The notes: a model not told the origin generated them from the sequence alone. Shown: positions 1-8,606, counted from the first letter of the stretch. The stretch: 64,000 nucleotides of DNA from Legionella jamestowniensis (GCF_001467745.1 NZ_LNYG01000013.1:617909-681908), one strand, 5' to 3'. Program-made: numbers and translations.

Positions 1-469
1 TAAAAGAAATTAATAATAGCTTAGACATGATCCAAAGCGGAGTATAGGTATTTGGCAAAAATGGAACTTGAATAGACGCTTCACTATTGAATAAATTAGA
101 AAATTGAAAAAATAGTAAAATAAAACCAATAGTTGTAATAACGGTTAAACCTCCAAATAGCAACATGTTTCTTTTATGTGCTTTTTGCTTGTCTTTCCAA
201 TAGGTTACGGGTGCTTCAAGTGAAAGCTTAGTTCTGTATATTTTCTCTAATTCTTTAGCTTGCTGTTTTGAACTTTCGATAACCTCTTTAAAAGCATCGG
301 TTTGAGTTGCAATTTCTTTTTTAATGTTATCATTTTGAGATGCTATCTCTTTTTCAAAATCTTCTCTACGTTGATTCAAATCCTTAATTATTTCTTGGTG
401 GTCTTCTCTGATCTCTTCAAATTGAATTTTATAATTTTTAAGAAATGTATCTATTATCCGTTTATTGGC
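1..469 (-). pseudogene. coiled-coil membrane protein, 5'-truncated and running off the window
   Basis: The minus strand reads open from 469 to the window edge. It starts directly after an in-frame stop at 470-472 and has no ATG, GTG or TTG near its beginning. It encodes about 95 residues of charged, Glu/Lys/Gln-rich helix (probable coiled coil), then a basic stretch, then a hydrophobic transmembrane segment (LLFGGLTVITTIGFILLFF). The missing start suggests that the 5' end was cut away around 470, within the accessory segment; the 3' end lies outside the window. I do not recognise the family. It could also be the C-terminal part of a protein whose N-terminal part was lost by rearrangement. Confidence 0.5.
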
Positions 470-586
470 TTAACAAGTGAACGACAATTGAGGTGTCTAA
501 TTTTTTTGAAATTAACGATTTTATTTGACCAACATAGCTATTCATTAACTATACTCACCAAAAAAGTTAAATTTCAATATAAGTCT

Positions 587-886
587 TTAAGACATTATAT
601 ATTTTATGCCATGATCATGCGCTAAACGTAATAATTTAAGGTTAGCTCCTCTTGGACGTACTTCACCTCTTTCCCATTTTTGATAAGTGGAAGGAGTAAC
701 ATTTAATATTCTAGCCATAACTGATTGACTTAATTTTTCTTTAATACGCATTTGCTTTATTTCAGCAGCCTCAAGAATTTTTACCTCATCCAAATTTAAT
801 GATTCAATTTCTCTAATTGTAACTGGATTCATTCTTAAATCTTTGGCTGTTTCAAGCATTGTATTAATAATATCGCTTTTACTCAT
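587..886 (-). CDS. XRE-family antitoxin of a type II toxin-antitoxin pair
   Basis: This 99-residue protein has a C-terminal helix-turn-helix at about residues 52-74 (LSQSVMARILNVTPSTYQKW), typical of the HigA/XRE class. It would bind the toxin and repress the shared promoter. Its ATG overlaps the last four bases of the upstream toxin gene (ATGA-type overlap at 883-886), so the two are translationally coupled. The gene order toxin-then-antitoxin is the HigBA arrangement. The three palindromes upstream of the operon are its likely operators. The exact antitoxin subfamily is not settled from sequence alone. Confidence 0.85.
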   Translation of the reverse strand: MSKSDIINTMLETAKDLRMNPVTIREIESLNLDEVKILEAAEIKQMRIKEKLSQSVMARILNVTPSTYQKWERGEVRPRGANLKLLRLAHDHGIKYIMS

Positions 887-1251
887 TGCTCAACCTCCAC
901 TAATACACCTTCTTTTATTAGATTTAAAATTTCAGATTCAGAATAATCAAATAATGATTTAGCAACTAATTTCAATGCTTTTTCCTCATTCGCTGAAATA
1001 TTACTTTTGGCATTTTTCTCAAATCCATAAACAAAAAAACAATTCGTACCTTTTTTAAATGCTACAATTGTTCTGACACTACCACTCTTGCCCCTTCCTT
1101 TGGTTGCTATTCTTTTTTTTAGAATTCCTCCACCATAATTTGCCTCGAATTTACCATCTCTGATTTCTTTACCTGCTAAGATTAACGCAGTGTCACTCAC
1201 TTCATTTTTATTTGCCCATTTAGTAAATAGTTTGGTTTTTATTATTTTCAT
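883..1251 (-). CDS. RelE/HigB-like type II toxin
   Basis: This basic 122-residue protein has the profile of RelE/ParE-superfamily toxins of the HigB-2/DUF1044 type: an N-terminal K-F-x-K-W-A segment, a short central G-R-G-K-S-G-S-V-R-T turn, and the characteristic FFVYGFEKNAKSNIS strand. Members usually cleave mRNA on the ribosome; the activity here is inferred from family. It is the first gene of the operon and overlaps the antitoxin gene by four bases. A sigma-70-like promoter with operators lies just upstream. Confidence 0.85.
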   Translation of the reverse strand: MKIIKTKLFTKWANKNEVSDTALILAGKEIRDGKFEANYGGGILKKRIATKGRGKSGSVRTIVAFKKGTNCFFVYGFEKNAKSNISANEEKALKLVAKSLFDYSESEILNLIKEGVLVEVEQ

Positions 1252-1261
1252 TATGTGACTC

Positions 1262-1301
1262 TACTATAGTAATTTTTACTATAGTAAAGATTGCTATAGC
1301 A
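1262..1301. promoter_or_regulatory. triple palindromic operator of the toxin-antitoxin operon
   Basis: Three 10-base palindromes sit at a constant 15-base pitch: TACTATAGTA at 1262-1271, TACTATAGTA at 1277-1286 and TGCTATAGCA at 1292-1301. The middle one covers the -10 element, the third touches the -35 and the spacer, and the first lies near the expected start of transcription. This is the layout expected for cooperative autorepression by an XRE antitoxin or its toxin complex. Confidence 0.8.
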
Positions 1302-1306
1302 GTCAA
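1278..1306 (-). promoter_or_regulatory. sigma-70 promoter of the toxin-antitoxin operon
   Basis: On the minus strand TTGACT (1306-1301) is followed after exactly 17 bases by TATAGT (1283-1278), a near-consensus -35/-10 pair. It lies about 27 bases upstream of the toxin ATG. The promoter elements are interleaved with the palindromic operators listed separately. Confidence 0.75.
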
Positions 1307-1461
1307 GTCTAGAGTCTACTTTATTTAATAAATCTTTTTTTTAAATTTTAATTTTTTTTGAAAATTGAGTAAAAAGTATGTTTACTATAAATTTATAAGG
1401 ATTATGGAATTCTCATAAATTTAAAGAAACATTAATTAAAAAAAGCCAAGAGCTAGATGAA

Positions 1462-2091
1462 ATGGATATCAAAAAATATATATTGAAAATAATTAAGGAT
1501 GAGGAAACCAAAAACAGGTATCTGGCGAAGTTTAAGATAACTGGCTTGTCAGAAGATCAAAAAATATATCTTATTGCTAAAATGCTAAGAAGCATGAATG
1601 AAGAGGAATCTGACAATAAAGAATTTGCAAAAAATTTCGATGAAATACATTTATCAAAATCACCAATTAGAGAGACCATCCTATTATCCCATATGGCCAT
1701 TGAGCATTTTTTAGATAAATACTTAGATATATTACTTCCAAACAATTTTAAGATACCTAAACAACGCCTTAATTTCGACCTTAAACTTTATTTATGCAGC
1801 GCCTCAGACAGCGGAATAGGCTTTTTATATAATGAAATCAAAACAATTAATAATATGAGAAATAAATTAGCACATAATCCTAATTATAATGTTTTAAATG
1901 GTTTAAAGATGCTAGTTAACAGTGATTGGATTAAATCTATAATTTCTGAAATTGAAACAATTAAAGAAGAAACCGATATAATAAATCTTTCTTGCAGAGC
2001 TATCTGCTCCATTATTCATGGAATAATATGTGAAGCTCTTCGTGATAAAAGGGATAATAGGTATCCTTCTTATAAACAATTTGTTCAATAA
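1462..2091 (+). CDS. HEPN-like protein with an RNxLAH motif
   Basis: This 209-residue, mostly helical protein carries the motif NMRNKLAHNP, with R133 and H138 in the R-x4-H arrangement of HEPN-domain ribonucleases and of related non-catalytic helical proteins. It lies between a toxin-antitoxin operon and a tyrosine recombinase, which fits an accessory or defence role. No partner antitoxin such as a minimal nucleotidyltransferase is adjacent. The frame is open about 60 bases further upstream but without a good start codon, so the ATG is used. The enzymatic role is inferred from the single motif and may be wrong. Confidence 0.6.
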   Translation: MDIKKYILKIIKDEETKNRYLAKFKITGLSEDQKIYLIAKMLRSMNEEESDNKEFAKNFDEIHLSKSPIRETILLSHMAIEHFLDKYLDILLPNNFKIPKQRLNFDLKLYLCSASDSGIGFLYNEIKTINNMRNKLAHNPNYNVLNGLKMLVNSDWIKSIISEIETIKEETDIINLSCRAICSIIHGIICEALRDKRDNRYPSYKQFVQ

Positions 2092-2093
2092 AA

Positions 2094-3113
2094 TTAAGCG
2101 AATAAATTCTCTAATGTTTCTTGAATCTCTTCTGCGCTGGGTTTGGCATAACGAAAAATTTCTTTAATTGAAACATTTCCACTAAGTTCTTGAGCAAAAT
2201 GCACCCCATGTTTATCGGTGACTTTTTTTAAAAAGGTATGCCTCAATTTATGTGGAGTAAATTCAAATTTCTCATTCTCAGGCAAAAAAGCTAAAGCCTG
2301 TTTTAAAACTCGCTGGCATATTCTATAAACATCTAACGTTTGCAAGCGTGTCCCATAGCGCGTAATAAATAATGGTTCATCTTCTTGGGCATCTCTTTTT
2401 TCTAGATATTGATCTAGATACACCCTACTTTCTTGCGGCAAAGGAATTTTTTGACTGATACGTTTTGACTTATGGCGCAGTACATCACATAAGCCCTTTA
2501 GGCGGTATTGCCCAACATTTAATGAAACCACTTCGGATTCACGAAGACCCGTGCCTAATAATAAATAAAAAAGTGCCGTCTCCATTAATGGATTTTGACT
2601 CTTGCGAGTACAGCTTTTAATCCGTTGCTCACAAGCAGATTTCAGTCTCATTAATTGGCGAGATGTTAATCCATTCCAATCAGGTGCATCTGTCTGTAAA
2701 TCTTTGACTTGGGCTAATGGGTCACCAGCTAACAAAGGTCGCTGTTGATGAAACCAGCGACCTACGTGGCGAATTGTTGCCATCGTTCTATTTATTGATG
2801 TAGCTTTGTAAGGTTTTCCCGTTTTCTCGGAAATTGTTTTACATAAATGCTTTTGAAAATGCTTGCTTACAGCCGGTGTCCAACTATCAACCAAGTCATG
2901 CCCTACTTCCATTTGAAAGAAATTTATAAATTTAGACAAGTCTTTCATTTTTGCTTGTTCAGTTTTTTCAGGAGCCCCCTTCACATGCACTGTGTAATAA
3001 TAGGACAACCATGCTGAAAGTGAATTGGTGTCAAAATGAACATCAAGAGGATGGAAAATCTTATCTATCACAAACTTTCGATTTTTTGAATTTTGCTCAT
3101 CGAGGAAATTCAT
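2094..3113 (-). CDS. tyrosine recombinase/integrase
   Basis: This 339-residue protein has an N-terminal SAM-like core-binding region (about 25-125) and a C-terminal catalytic domain. Catalytic residues visible are R191 (GTGLRESE), H288-x-x-R291 (HKLRH) and Y322 (IFRYAKPS). At the position where most family members have His or Trp (LGH box) it reads SGN, with N313. It is convergent with the HEPN-like gene, with two bases between them, and borders the housekeeping region, so it probably inserted the accessory segment or is a fixed XerC/D-like relative. No attachment-site repeats could be identified by eye. Confidence 0.85.
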   Translation of the reverse strand: MNFLDEQNSKNRKFVIDKIFHPLDVHFDTNSLSAWLSYYYTVHVKGAPEKTEQAKMKDLSKFINFFQMEVGHDLVDSWTPAVSKHFQKHLCKTISEKTGKPYKATSINRTMATIRHVGRWFHQQRPLLAGDPLAQVKDLQTDAPDWNGLTSRQLMRLKSACEQRIKSCTRKSQNPLMETALFYLLLGTGLRESEVVSLNVGQYRLKGLCDVLRHKSKRISQKIPLPQESRVYLDQYLEKRDAQEDEPLFITRYGTRLQTLDVYRICQRVLKQALAFLPENEKFEFTPHKLRHTFLKKVTDKHGVHFAQELSGNVSIKEIFRYAKPSAEEIQETLENLFA

Positions 3114-3281
3114 AGGGTCTCTTTTTTATTTTTTCCTGATTATACCCTGTTTGTGATGGATAAGGTACGTTATTTATTGCAAATTGCATTTGGTATTAAT
3201 ATCACCAATTCTTATTAAGGCTGCTTTAATATCGCATTGCAAGGAGAGCTCTGGAATTAGTCCAGTAAACCTGCTTTGACT

Positions 3282-3323
3282 GGAAGGATAACCTCATTGT
3301 AAATGAGGTTATCCTTCCTTTTT
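3282..3323 (+). terminator. strong rho-independent terminator reading on the plus strand
   Basis: A perfect 17-base-pair stem (3282-3298 with 3302-3318) and a 3-base loop GTA are followed by TTTTT at 3319-3323. The T tract is on the plus strand only. The neighbouring gene on the minus side ends at 3322 and would need the opposite polarity, and no plus-strand gene precedes the hairpin, so it may end an unannotated transcript. The stem could still act for the minus-strand transporter as a 3'-end stabiliser. Confidence 0.8.
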
Positions 3324-4599
3324 AATGCGTTGCTTTAACATCTTTCATAAAGAAAGCAAGGATAGTCACAACAAGTAATGAGATAGGTAAAATGGAAAGG
3401 GCAATTTGGTAATCGACAACCGTATAAATATATTCGCCACCAACAATGCCTCTATCACCAAAGGTATCCAAAAGTTTACCAACGAGTGGTTGGAATACTA
3501 CACCACCTAAGGTAACTATCATGTTAACTGCAGCGAAAACAGTTCCAGACAATTTTGCCCCGCTGTTTTCTTTACCCATAATAAAGACAATAATTTCTGT
3601 TGCACTGAATGCTCCGTATAAAAACAGGAGAACATTTAACCAAAAATACGATAGCCCTGGGTAATAAAGAACGAAGCTTATGCAAATAAAAGCTAAAACG
3701 GCCCCGATTGTTAAAGGAAGAACGCGACGGCCACTACGATCAGATAAATATCCCGCTACGGGTGCACCCACGGCCCAACCTAAAAACATAGCGGAAACTG
3801 TTCTAGCTGCTTCAACTTTTGTTAAGTGATGCGCCTGCTCCAAATAACTCTTACCCCATAGCTCGCCAAACACAGAGAGTGAAGTATACAAACAGGCCCC
3901 CACAAAACCAATTAGCCAAACCTGCGGCGAGGTTAAGACTGACCAGACATTCGAAAAAAACTCTGGTAAAGCATATTTATGAGAAGAATGCCCTTCAGGT
4001 CCATCACGAACGATAAAGAAAGTGACGAACGTTAAAACAGCACCAATAACTACCATAAGATTTAGCACATGGTGCCATCCCATAGTAATTGCTATATCGG
4101 TAATCTTAACTTCACCATAAACAAGCCCTAACATCCCCAAAGTCGTTATTAATCCCGCCACCAATGAAAAATACTGTCTTGGCAACCAATGCAAAGCGAG
4201 TGATAAAACCCCGACAAAAGCAAACGATGACCCAAAGCCCACCAGAAAACGTCCACTACCAGCAATGAACATGGAGGAGGTGATGGTAAACATCCAGGAA
4301 CCCAAGGCACAACAAAGGCAGGCGAACGTCAATAAACGACGAGGCCCATAGCGGTCCATGAGCATACCTACAGGTAACTGCATGGGTGAGTAAGCAAAAT
4401 AATAAAGGGCTGAAAGCTGGCCAAATGTCGTTGCCGAAATATGGCCAAACGCTGCACTTAACTCGCTTTGAAGAGCACCAGGAATAATTCTTAAAACAAA
4501 TTCATAACAATAAAAGAAAGCCCCTACTGCACACATCAAGCTGCCGAATAGCGCTTGTCTTCTACTGATAGTAATATTATTAGTTATCTGCATTAGCAT
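3322..4599 (-). CDS. MFS transporter, Pht-like
   Basis: This 425-residue, 12-helix major facilitator protein has the loop 2-3 motif (GMLMDRYGPRRLL) and a repeat of it after helix 8 (YLSDRSGRRVLP). The YYFAYSPMQLPVGMLMDRYG region resembles the Legionella phagosomal transporter (Pht) group of nutrient importers. Its start overlaps the 3' end of the preceding transporter by 20 bases, so the two form an operon. A second ATG two codons later (4593) is an equally possible start. The substrate is unknown. Confidence 0.8.
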   Translation of the reverse strand: MLMQITNNITISRRQALFGSLMCAVGAFFYCYEFVLRIIPGALQSELSAAFGHISATTFGQLSALYYFAYSPMQLPVGMLMDRYGPRRLLTFACLCCALGSWMFTITSSMFIAGSGRFLVGFGSSFAFVGVLSLALHWLPRQYFSLVAGLITTLGMLGLVYGEVKITDIAITMGWHHVLNLMVVIGAVLTFVTFFIVRDGPEGHSSHKYALPEFFSNVWSVLTSPQVWLIGFVGACLYTSLSVFGELWGKSYLEQAHHLTKVEAARTVSAMFLGWAVGAPVAGYLSDRSGRRVLPLTIGAVLAFICISFVLYYPGLSYFWLNVLLFLYGAFSATEIIVFIMGKENSGAKLSGTVFAAVNMIVTLGGVVFQPLVGKLLDTFGDRGIVGGEYIYTVVDYQIALSILPISLLVVTILAFFMKDVKATH

Positions 4600-5893
4600 A
4601 AGTTTCTTTAAGGAAAAAGGTTAATATTGCAGCGATAATAATTCCTATAGGAATAATCGATAACGCGAACTGGTAATCATCTGCTGTATACATTTGCTGT
4701 AATTTATCGACAGGAATGTCTTGCAAAGGGATATTGGCTAAATGACTTGATAAACTTAAGTCGAGCAAACGTCCTACCAAAGGCTGTAAAAACATGGCAC
4801 CGAGCATGACGATCATATTTGTCATCGCCATAGCAGTCCCCGCAGCTTCATTTGGGCTTAACTCGCGGCCTACTGCAAAAACGATACACTGCACACTATA
4901 AAGCAAACCTAAAACAAACATAAGCATATTAACATGCATTGAGGATAATCCAGGCAAATAAAGAATTATCATCATTATAATGCCTGCTCCTGTGGCACCA
5001 AACAACATAGGCGCTTTACGACGTTTTATTTTGTCAGAGACATAGCCCATTAGAGGTGCGCCAATAGTAAAGCCCAAGAATAATAAAGAGTTCGCAAAAT
5101 CAGCAGCTTCGGGGGTAAGGCTGTGAGCATGCTTTAAATAAGGTATACCCCATAGTTCTGCAAATACTGTGGTCGGTAGATAAACCAAGCAACCAAACAA
5201 GCCATTGATCCAGATTTGCTTATTTTTAGCAATAATTCCTAGATCAATCATACTCTTTTTAAAATTATCAACTGTACTGCTTTTACGTTGATGACTTTTT
5301 TTGTCCCTAATTCCAAACCACAAGATGAAAGCCAAACCAATACCAAAGAAAGCCGTTAAATTCACCGTTTCCCGCCAGCCAATCCTTATGACAAGGCTTC
5401 CCAATAAATTATCGCCAATCATAGCGCCAATAGTGCCCAAAGCAGCGGCCATACCCGAAACCATGGCTAATTTGTCTTCAGGTAACCAAATAGTAGCTAA
5501 TTTGAGAACACCAACGAAGGCAAAAGCAGAACCAAAACCGACTAAAAAACGTCCTAGCGCCGCAATCCAGAAAACAGTCGTACTAGCAAAAATAAAAGTA
5601 CCTACGACACAAACAAGACAGGCCAATGTGATTAAAAGTCTGGGGCCATAGCGATCTAAAAGAACGCCAACAGGTAACTGCAAGGGGACATAAGCATAAT
5701 AATAAAATGCCGAAAGCAAACCAAAACCAGTGGCTGATAAATTAAAATGATCACGCAGTGCATGTTCCATAACACTAGGTGAAATACGTAAAAAATATTC
5801 ATAACTGTAGTATACAGCACCTAGAGCGCAAATCGCCCAGGCCATCAACATATAATGTCTTTCATTTTTACTATACAAAATGAGCTCCTTCAT
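4580..5893 (-). CDS. MFS transporter, Pht-like, first of a tandem pair
   Basis: This 437-residue, 12-helix paralog of the next gene shares the YYYAYVPLQLPVGVLLDRYG segment near helix 2 and GYVSDKIKRRKAP after helix 8. It is co-transcribed with its overlapping paralog and lies 26 bases downstream of the malic enzyme gene. The pair probably arose by duplication. Related Legionella carriers import amino acids or nucleosides; nothing in the sequence fixes the substrate here. Confidence 0.8.
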   Translation of the reverse strand: MKELILYSKNERHYMLMAWAICALGAVYYSYEYFLRISPSVMEHALRDHFNLSATGFGLLSAFYYYAYVPLQLPVGVLLDRYGPRLLITLACLVCVVGTFIFASTTVFWIAALGRFLVGFGSAFAFVGVLKLATIWLPEDKLAMVSGMAAALGTIGAMIGDNLLGSLVIRIGWRETVNLTAFFGIGLAFILWFGIRDKKSHQRKSSTVDNFKKSMIDLGIIAKNKQIWINGLFGCLVYLPTTVFAELWGIPYLKHAHSLTPEAADFANSLLFLGFTIGAPLMGYVSDKIKRRKAPMLFGATGAGIIMMIILYLPGLSSMHVNMLMFVLGLLYSVQCIVFAVGRELSPNEAAGTAMAMTNMIVMLGAMFLQPLVGRLLDLSLSSHLANIPLQDIPVDKLQQMYTADDYQFALSIIPIGIIIAAILTFFLKETYANADN

Positions 5894-5919
5894 TTCTTCT
5901 AGGGTTAAGCACGGCTGAT

Positions 5920-7161
5920 TTAATCGGCAGGCGAAACAGACCGGCTGACACCACTTGCTATGGCTGCTTTGGCAACAGCAAGCGCGACCCTTTCCTTCAG
6001 GCGAGGGTCTATAGGTTTGGGGATAATATAATGGGGTCCAAATTCCCAGTTTGTTACACCAGGGTAATTGTCCTTAACAATTTGAGGCACTGGTTCTTGT
6101 ACCAGTTGACGGATCGCTTCAACAGCAGCAATCTGCATTGATTGATTAATGCATGTAGCACGAACATCTAGCGCTCCGCGAAAGATATAGGGAAAACAAA
6201 GTACATTATTAACCTGGTTAGGAAAATCGCTACGTCCTGTTGCAATGATTAAATCATCACGCACCTTGTGAGCAATTTCCGGACGTATTTCCGGATCAGG
6301 ATTCGATAGTGCAAAAATAACTGGTTTTGGAGCCATGAGTTTCAACAGATCGGCATTGAGAAGGTCAGGTTTGGCTACTCCAATAAACACATCCGCATCT
6401 TGCAAAGCATCTGCAAGTGTACGGCGCTCAGTTTTTCGAGCAAAAGCAAATTTATAAGGGTTTAGATCTGTTCGTCCAGAATGAATAACGCCTTTACTAT
6501 CCAAAAGTAACATCTTTTCTTTATCAGCACCTAAAGCAACAAGCAGGCGCATAGAGGCGATGCCTGCAGCACCCGCGCCAATACAAACAATATTGACCTC
6601 AGAAAGTTTCTTTTGCTGCAACTCAAGTGCATTGAGCAAACCAGCGGCAACTACAATTGCTGTGCCATGTTGATCATCGTGGAAAACTGGAATATTTAAC
6701 TGTTCGATTAAAGCGTGCTCAATCTCAAAACACTCAGGGGCTTTTATATCTTCAAGATTTATACCGCCAAATGTGGGAGCTATCCGCTTTGCTGTAGCGA
6801 TAAACGCTTGGGAGTCCTCTGCGTCAACCTCTATATCAAAAACATCGATATCGGCAAAACGTTTAAATAATACAGCTTTACCTTCCATTACGGGTTTACT
6901 GGCCAAAGGTCCCACATCCCCCAGACCAAGTACGGCTGTTCCATTTGTCATAACAGCGACTAGATTTCCTTTACTGGTGTAGCGAAACGCGTTTTCAGGA
7001 TTTTCAGCAATAGCAAGAACAGGCGCAGCCACACCAGGTGTATAAGCAAGTGATAAATCATCTTGCGAATTGGTGGATTTAGTGACATGAACAGCCAGTT
7101 TCCCTGGTATAGGGAATTCATGGTATTCCAATGCGCGTTCTTTTAATACATCTTTATCCAA
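5920..7161 (-). CDS. NAD(P)-dependent malic enzyme (oxaloacetate-decarboxylating)
   Basis: It converts malate to pyruvate and CO2 with NAD(P) reduction in the cytoplasm. Visible family features are LAYTPGVAAPV near the N-terminus, the GNLVAVMTNGTAVLGLGDVGP metal/substrate segment, FHDDQHGTAIV, and the Rossmann motif GAGAAGIASMRLL. It is a short MaeB-type protein without the phosphotransacetylase-like extension. The start chosen is TTG at 7161, which has GAGAG seven bases upstream and gives the same N-terminus as E. coli MaeB (alcohol-type short leader before ALEYHEFPIPGK). ATG at 7200 lacks a ribosome site, and anything upstream would run through the rpmE terminator. Confidence 0.9.
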   Translation of the reverse strand: MDKDVLKERALEYHEFPIPGKLAVHVTKSTNSQDDLSLAYTPGVAAPVLAIAENPENAFRYTSKGNLVAVMTNGTAVLGLGDVGPLASKPVMEGKAVLFKRFADIDVFDIEVDAEDSQAFIATAKRIAPTFGGINLEDIKAPECFEIEHALIEQLNIPVFHDDQHGTAIVVAAGLLNALELQQKKLSEVNIVCIGAGAAGIASMRLLVALGADKEKMLLLDSKGVIHSGRTDLNPYKFAFARKTERRTLADALQDADVFIGVAKPDLLNADLLKLMAPKPVIFALSNPDPEIRPEIAHKVRDDLIIATGRSDFPNQVNNVLCFPYIFRGALDVRATCINQSMQIAAVEAIRQLVQEPVPQIVKDNYPGVTNWEFGPHYIIPKPIDPRLKERVALAVAKAAIASGVSRSVSPAD

Positions 7162-7233
7162 AATATTTACTCTCTTTGGTACATCTCGGCGAAAAATCAT
7201 ATAGAAAAATGTTAACGATGAACAGTCATTTTG

Positions 7234-7262
7234 AAAAAAAAAGGCGCACTTTTGTTGCGCCT
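7234..7262 (-). terminator. rho-independent terminator of rpmE
   Basis: On the minus strand a 7-base-pair stem AGGCGCA/TGCGCCT (7262-7256 with 7248-7242, loop 7 bases) is followed by an uninterrupted run of about eight Ts (7241-7234). It lies 40 bases after the rpmE stop and separates that gene from the malic enzyme gene. Confidence 0.9.
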
Positions 7263-7302
7263 GTAACATTTTTCATTAACCGTTAATTGAAATGATAGAT
7301 AA

Positions 7303-7521
7303 TTACTTCGCCTTATCTTTTTTAAGATTATAACGGTCACGGAATTTCTGAACTCGACCACCAGTATCTACCAGTTTCTGTTTTCCTGTGTAAAATGGAT
7401 GGCAATTTGCACAGACTTCAATGGTTAAGTCCTGAGTTAAAGTTGAGCGAGTTTCAAAAGTATGGCCACAACTGCAGGTCACATTAATCGCTTTATACTC
7501 GGGATGAATAGACGTTTTCAT
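7303..7521 (-). CDS. rpmE: 50S ribosomal protein L31, zinc-binding form
   Basis: This 72-residue protein begins [20 protein letters not shown] and has the CxC and CxxC cysteine pairs (CSC, CANC) of the C+ form of L31, followed by [20 protein letters not shown]. It sits in the large ribosomal subunit near the bridge to the small subunit. The start is the ATG giving MKTSIHPEY; three codons upstream are not conserved. A strong terminator follows it. A zinc-free paralog, if present, is outside the window. Confidence 0.97.
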   Translation of the reverse strand: MKTSIHPEYKAINVTCSCGHTFETRSTLTQDLTIEVCANCHPFYTGKQKLVDTGGRVQKFRDRYNLKKDKAK

Positions 7522-7687
7522 AAATACCACTCTCTAAAGTTAAACGAGTATCGCCACCTGAACGCATGTCAGGCACCATACTCTTATACAAGACGCGCAA
7601 CATTATCAGATTTTCAATTATAGATCAATTTCTCTTGGCAGGCATTGGAGCAAAATCATACTTTCACCGAAATATAAACAAAAACGG

Positions 7688-7786
7688 TGTCACCCTGAAT
7701 GCAGCGTGAGCCGCATGAAGAATCCCCTTGAAATAAAATCCGAACCACATTGAGAGGATTCTTCACTTCGTTCAGAATGACGTTTT
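7688..7786. repeat. imperfect inverted repeat, REP/MITE-like intergenic element
   Basis: About 100 bases between rpmE and the carbonic anhydrase gene form a large imperfect hairpin. The left arm (GTCACCCTGAATGCAGCGTG, then GAAGAATCC) is the approximate reverse complement of the right arm (GGATTCTTCACTTCGTTCAG, then AATGACG). Similar CGTCATTCTGA...GAAGAATCC arms recur in intergenic regions of several intracellular gammaproteobacteria, so this is probably a copy of a dispersed palindromic element. Only one copy was noticed in this window. Confidence 0.6.
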
Positions 7787-7796
7787 TATGGTTTTC

Positions 7797-8573
7797 CTAC
7801 CTATTCGAAGTAGGTTGATTTTGATTTTTCTGGGTAGAAGGTATCAGCCGCTCTTCTTCAAAAAACGTTACTTTTCCTGTTCTTAAATCATGAACCCCAG
7901 CCACAATACCAATTTGACCTTTGTCGAGCAGATTGCGAATGATAGGACTTTGTTCCCGAATTTCGCGCGCAACATTTAATGCATTATTTTTAGCAATAGC
8001 ATTAATTAACTCTGGTTTTGAACAATCTTTAATGCCTGTTTCTTTTTCTGTAGGACCAACAACCGGTTTTATTTTGTCCAGTACATGGTCCAAATGTCCT
8101 AGACTTACATCATTACATGCGCCCGCTACAGCACCACAAGAGGTATGTCCTAGCACCACAATTAAACGCGAACCTGCCGCTTTTGTTGCAAACTCCAGAC
8201 TCCCTAAAATATCTTCATTTAAAACGTTTCCAGCAACCCGCAAAATAAATAAATCAGCTAGCCCCTGGTCAAAAAACAACTCAGGTACAGAGCGTGAATC
8301 CATACAATTTAAAACAACTGCCCAGGGAAATTGTCCATAAGAGGAACGTTTCGCTTGTGCAAGATAATCACGGCTTAGTTTTGTTTGACTTAAAAAACGC
8401 TGATTACCCTCTTTTAAGCGTTGGAGCGCTTCTTTGGGGGTCATGGATTGTTGTGTGGCAGCTGAGGTAATCTTTCCCATTGTTAATACTTCTTCGGCTG
8501 TTTCAGCAAAACCTGGCACGGTAAAGAAGCAAGTTAACAACCCTAACATTCCGCTGGCTATTATTTTATTCAT
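7797..8573 (-). CDS. periplasmic beta-class carbonic anhydrase
   Basis: This 258-residue protein has an N-terminal signal peptide (hydrophobic core then GFA before ETAEEV). The beta-carbonic anhydrase zinc site is visible: Cys and Asp in VVLNCMDSRSVPE, and His and Cys in VVLGHTSCGAV. It interconverts CO2 and bicarbonate, here probably in the periplasm. The C-terminal tail after the conserved GVHDLRTGKVTF segment is polar and not conserved-looking. It is a single gene flanked by an intergenic palindrome and the xth pair. Confidence 0.92.
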   Translation of the reverse strand: MNKIIASGMLGLLTCFFTVPGFAETAEEVLTMGKITSAATQQSMTPKEALQRLKEGNQRFLSQTKLSRDYLAQAKRSSYGQFPWAVVLNCMDSRSVPELFFDQGLADLFILRVAGNVLNEDILGSLEFATKAAGSRLIVVLGHTSCGAVAGACNDVSLGHLDHVLDKIKPVVGPTEKETGIKDCSKPELINAIAKNNALNVAREIREQSPIIRNLLDKGQIGIVAGVHDLRTGKVTFFEEERLIPSTQKNQNQPTSNR

Positions 8574-8606
8574 TGAATTATTTCCTTATTTTTATTAATT
8601 TCTTGC

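Noticed and set aside
302-625. 107-codon plus-strand reading frame
   Set aside because: It is rich in Phe/Ile/Leu from AT-rich sequence and runs antisense to the better-supported coiled-coil remnant and the antitoxin gene.
7162-7269. Longer malic enzyme N-terminus starting at 7269
   Set aside because: It would be translated through the rpmE terminator hairpin and has no family similarity; TTG at 7161 has a ribosome site and the family length.
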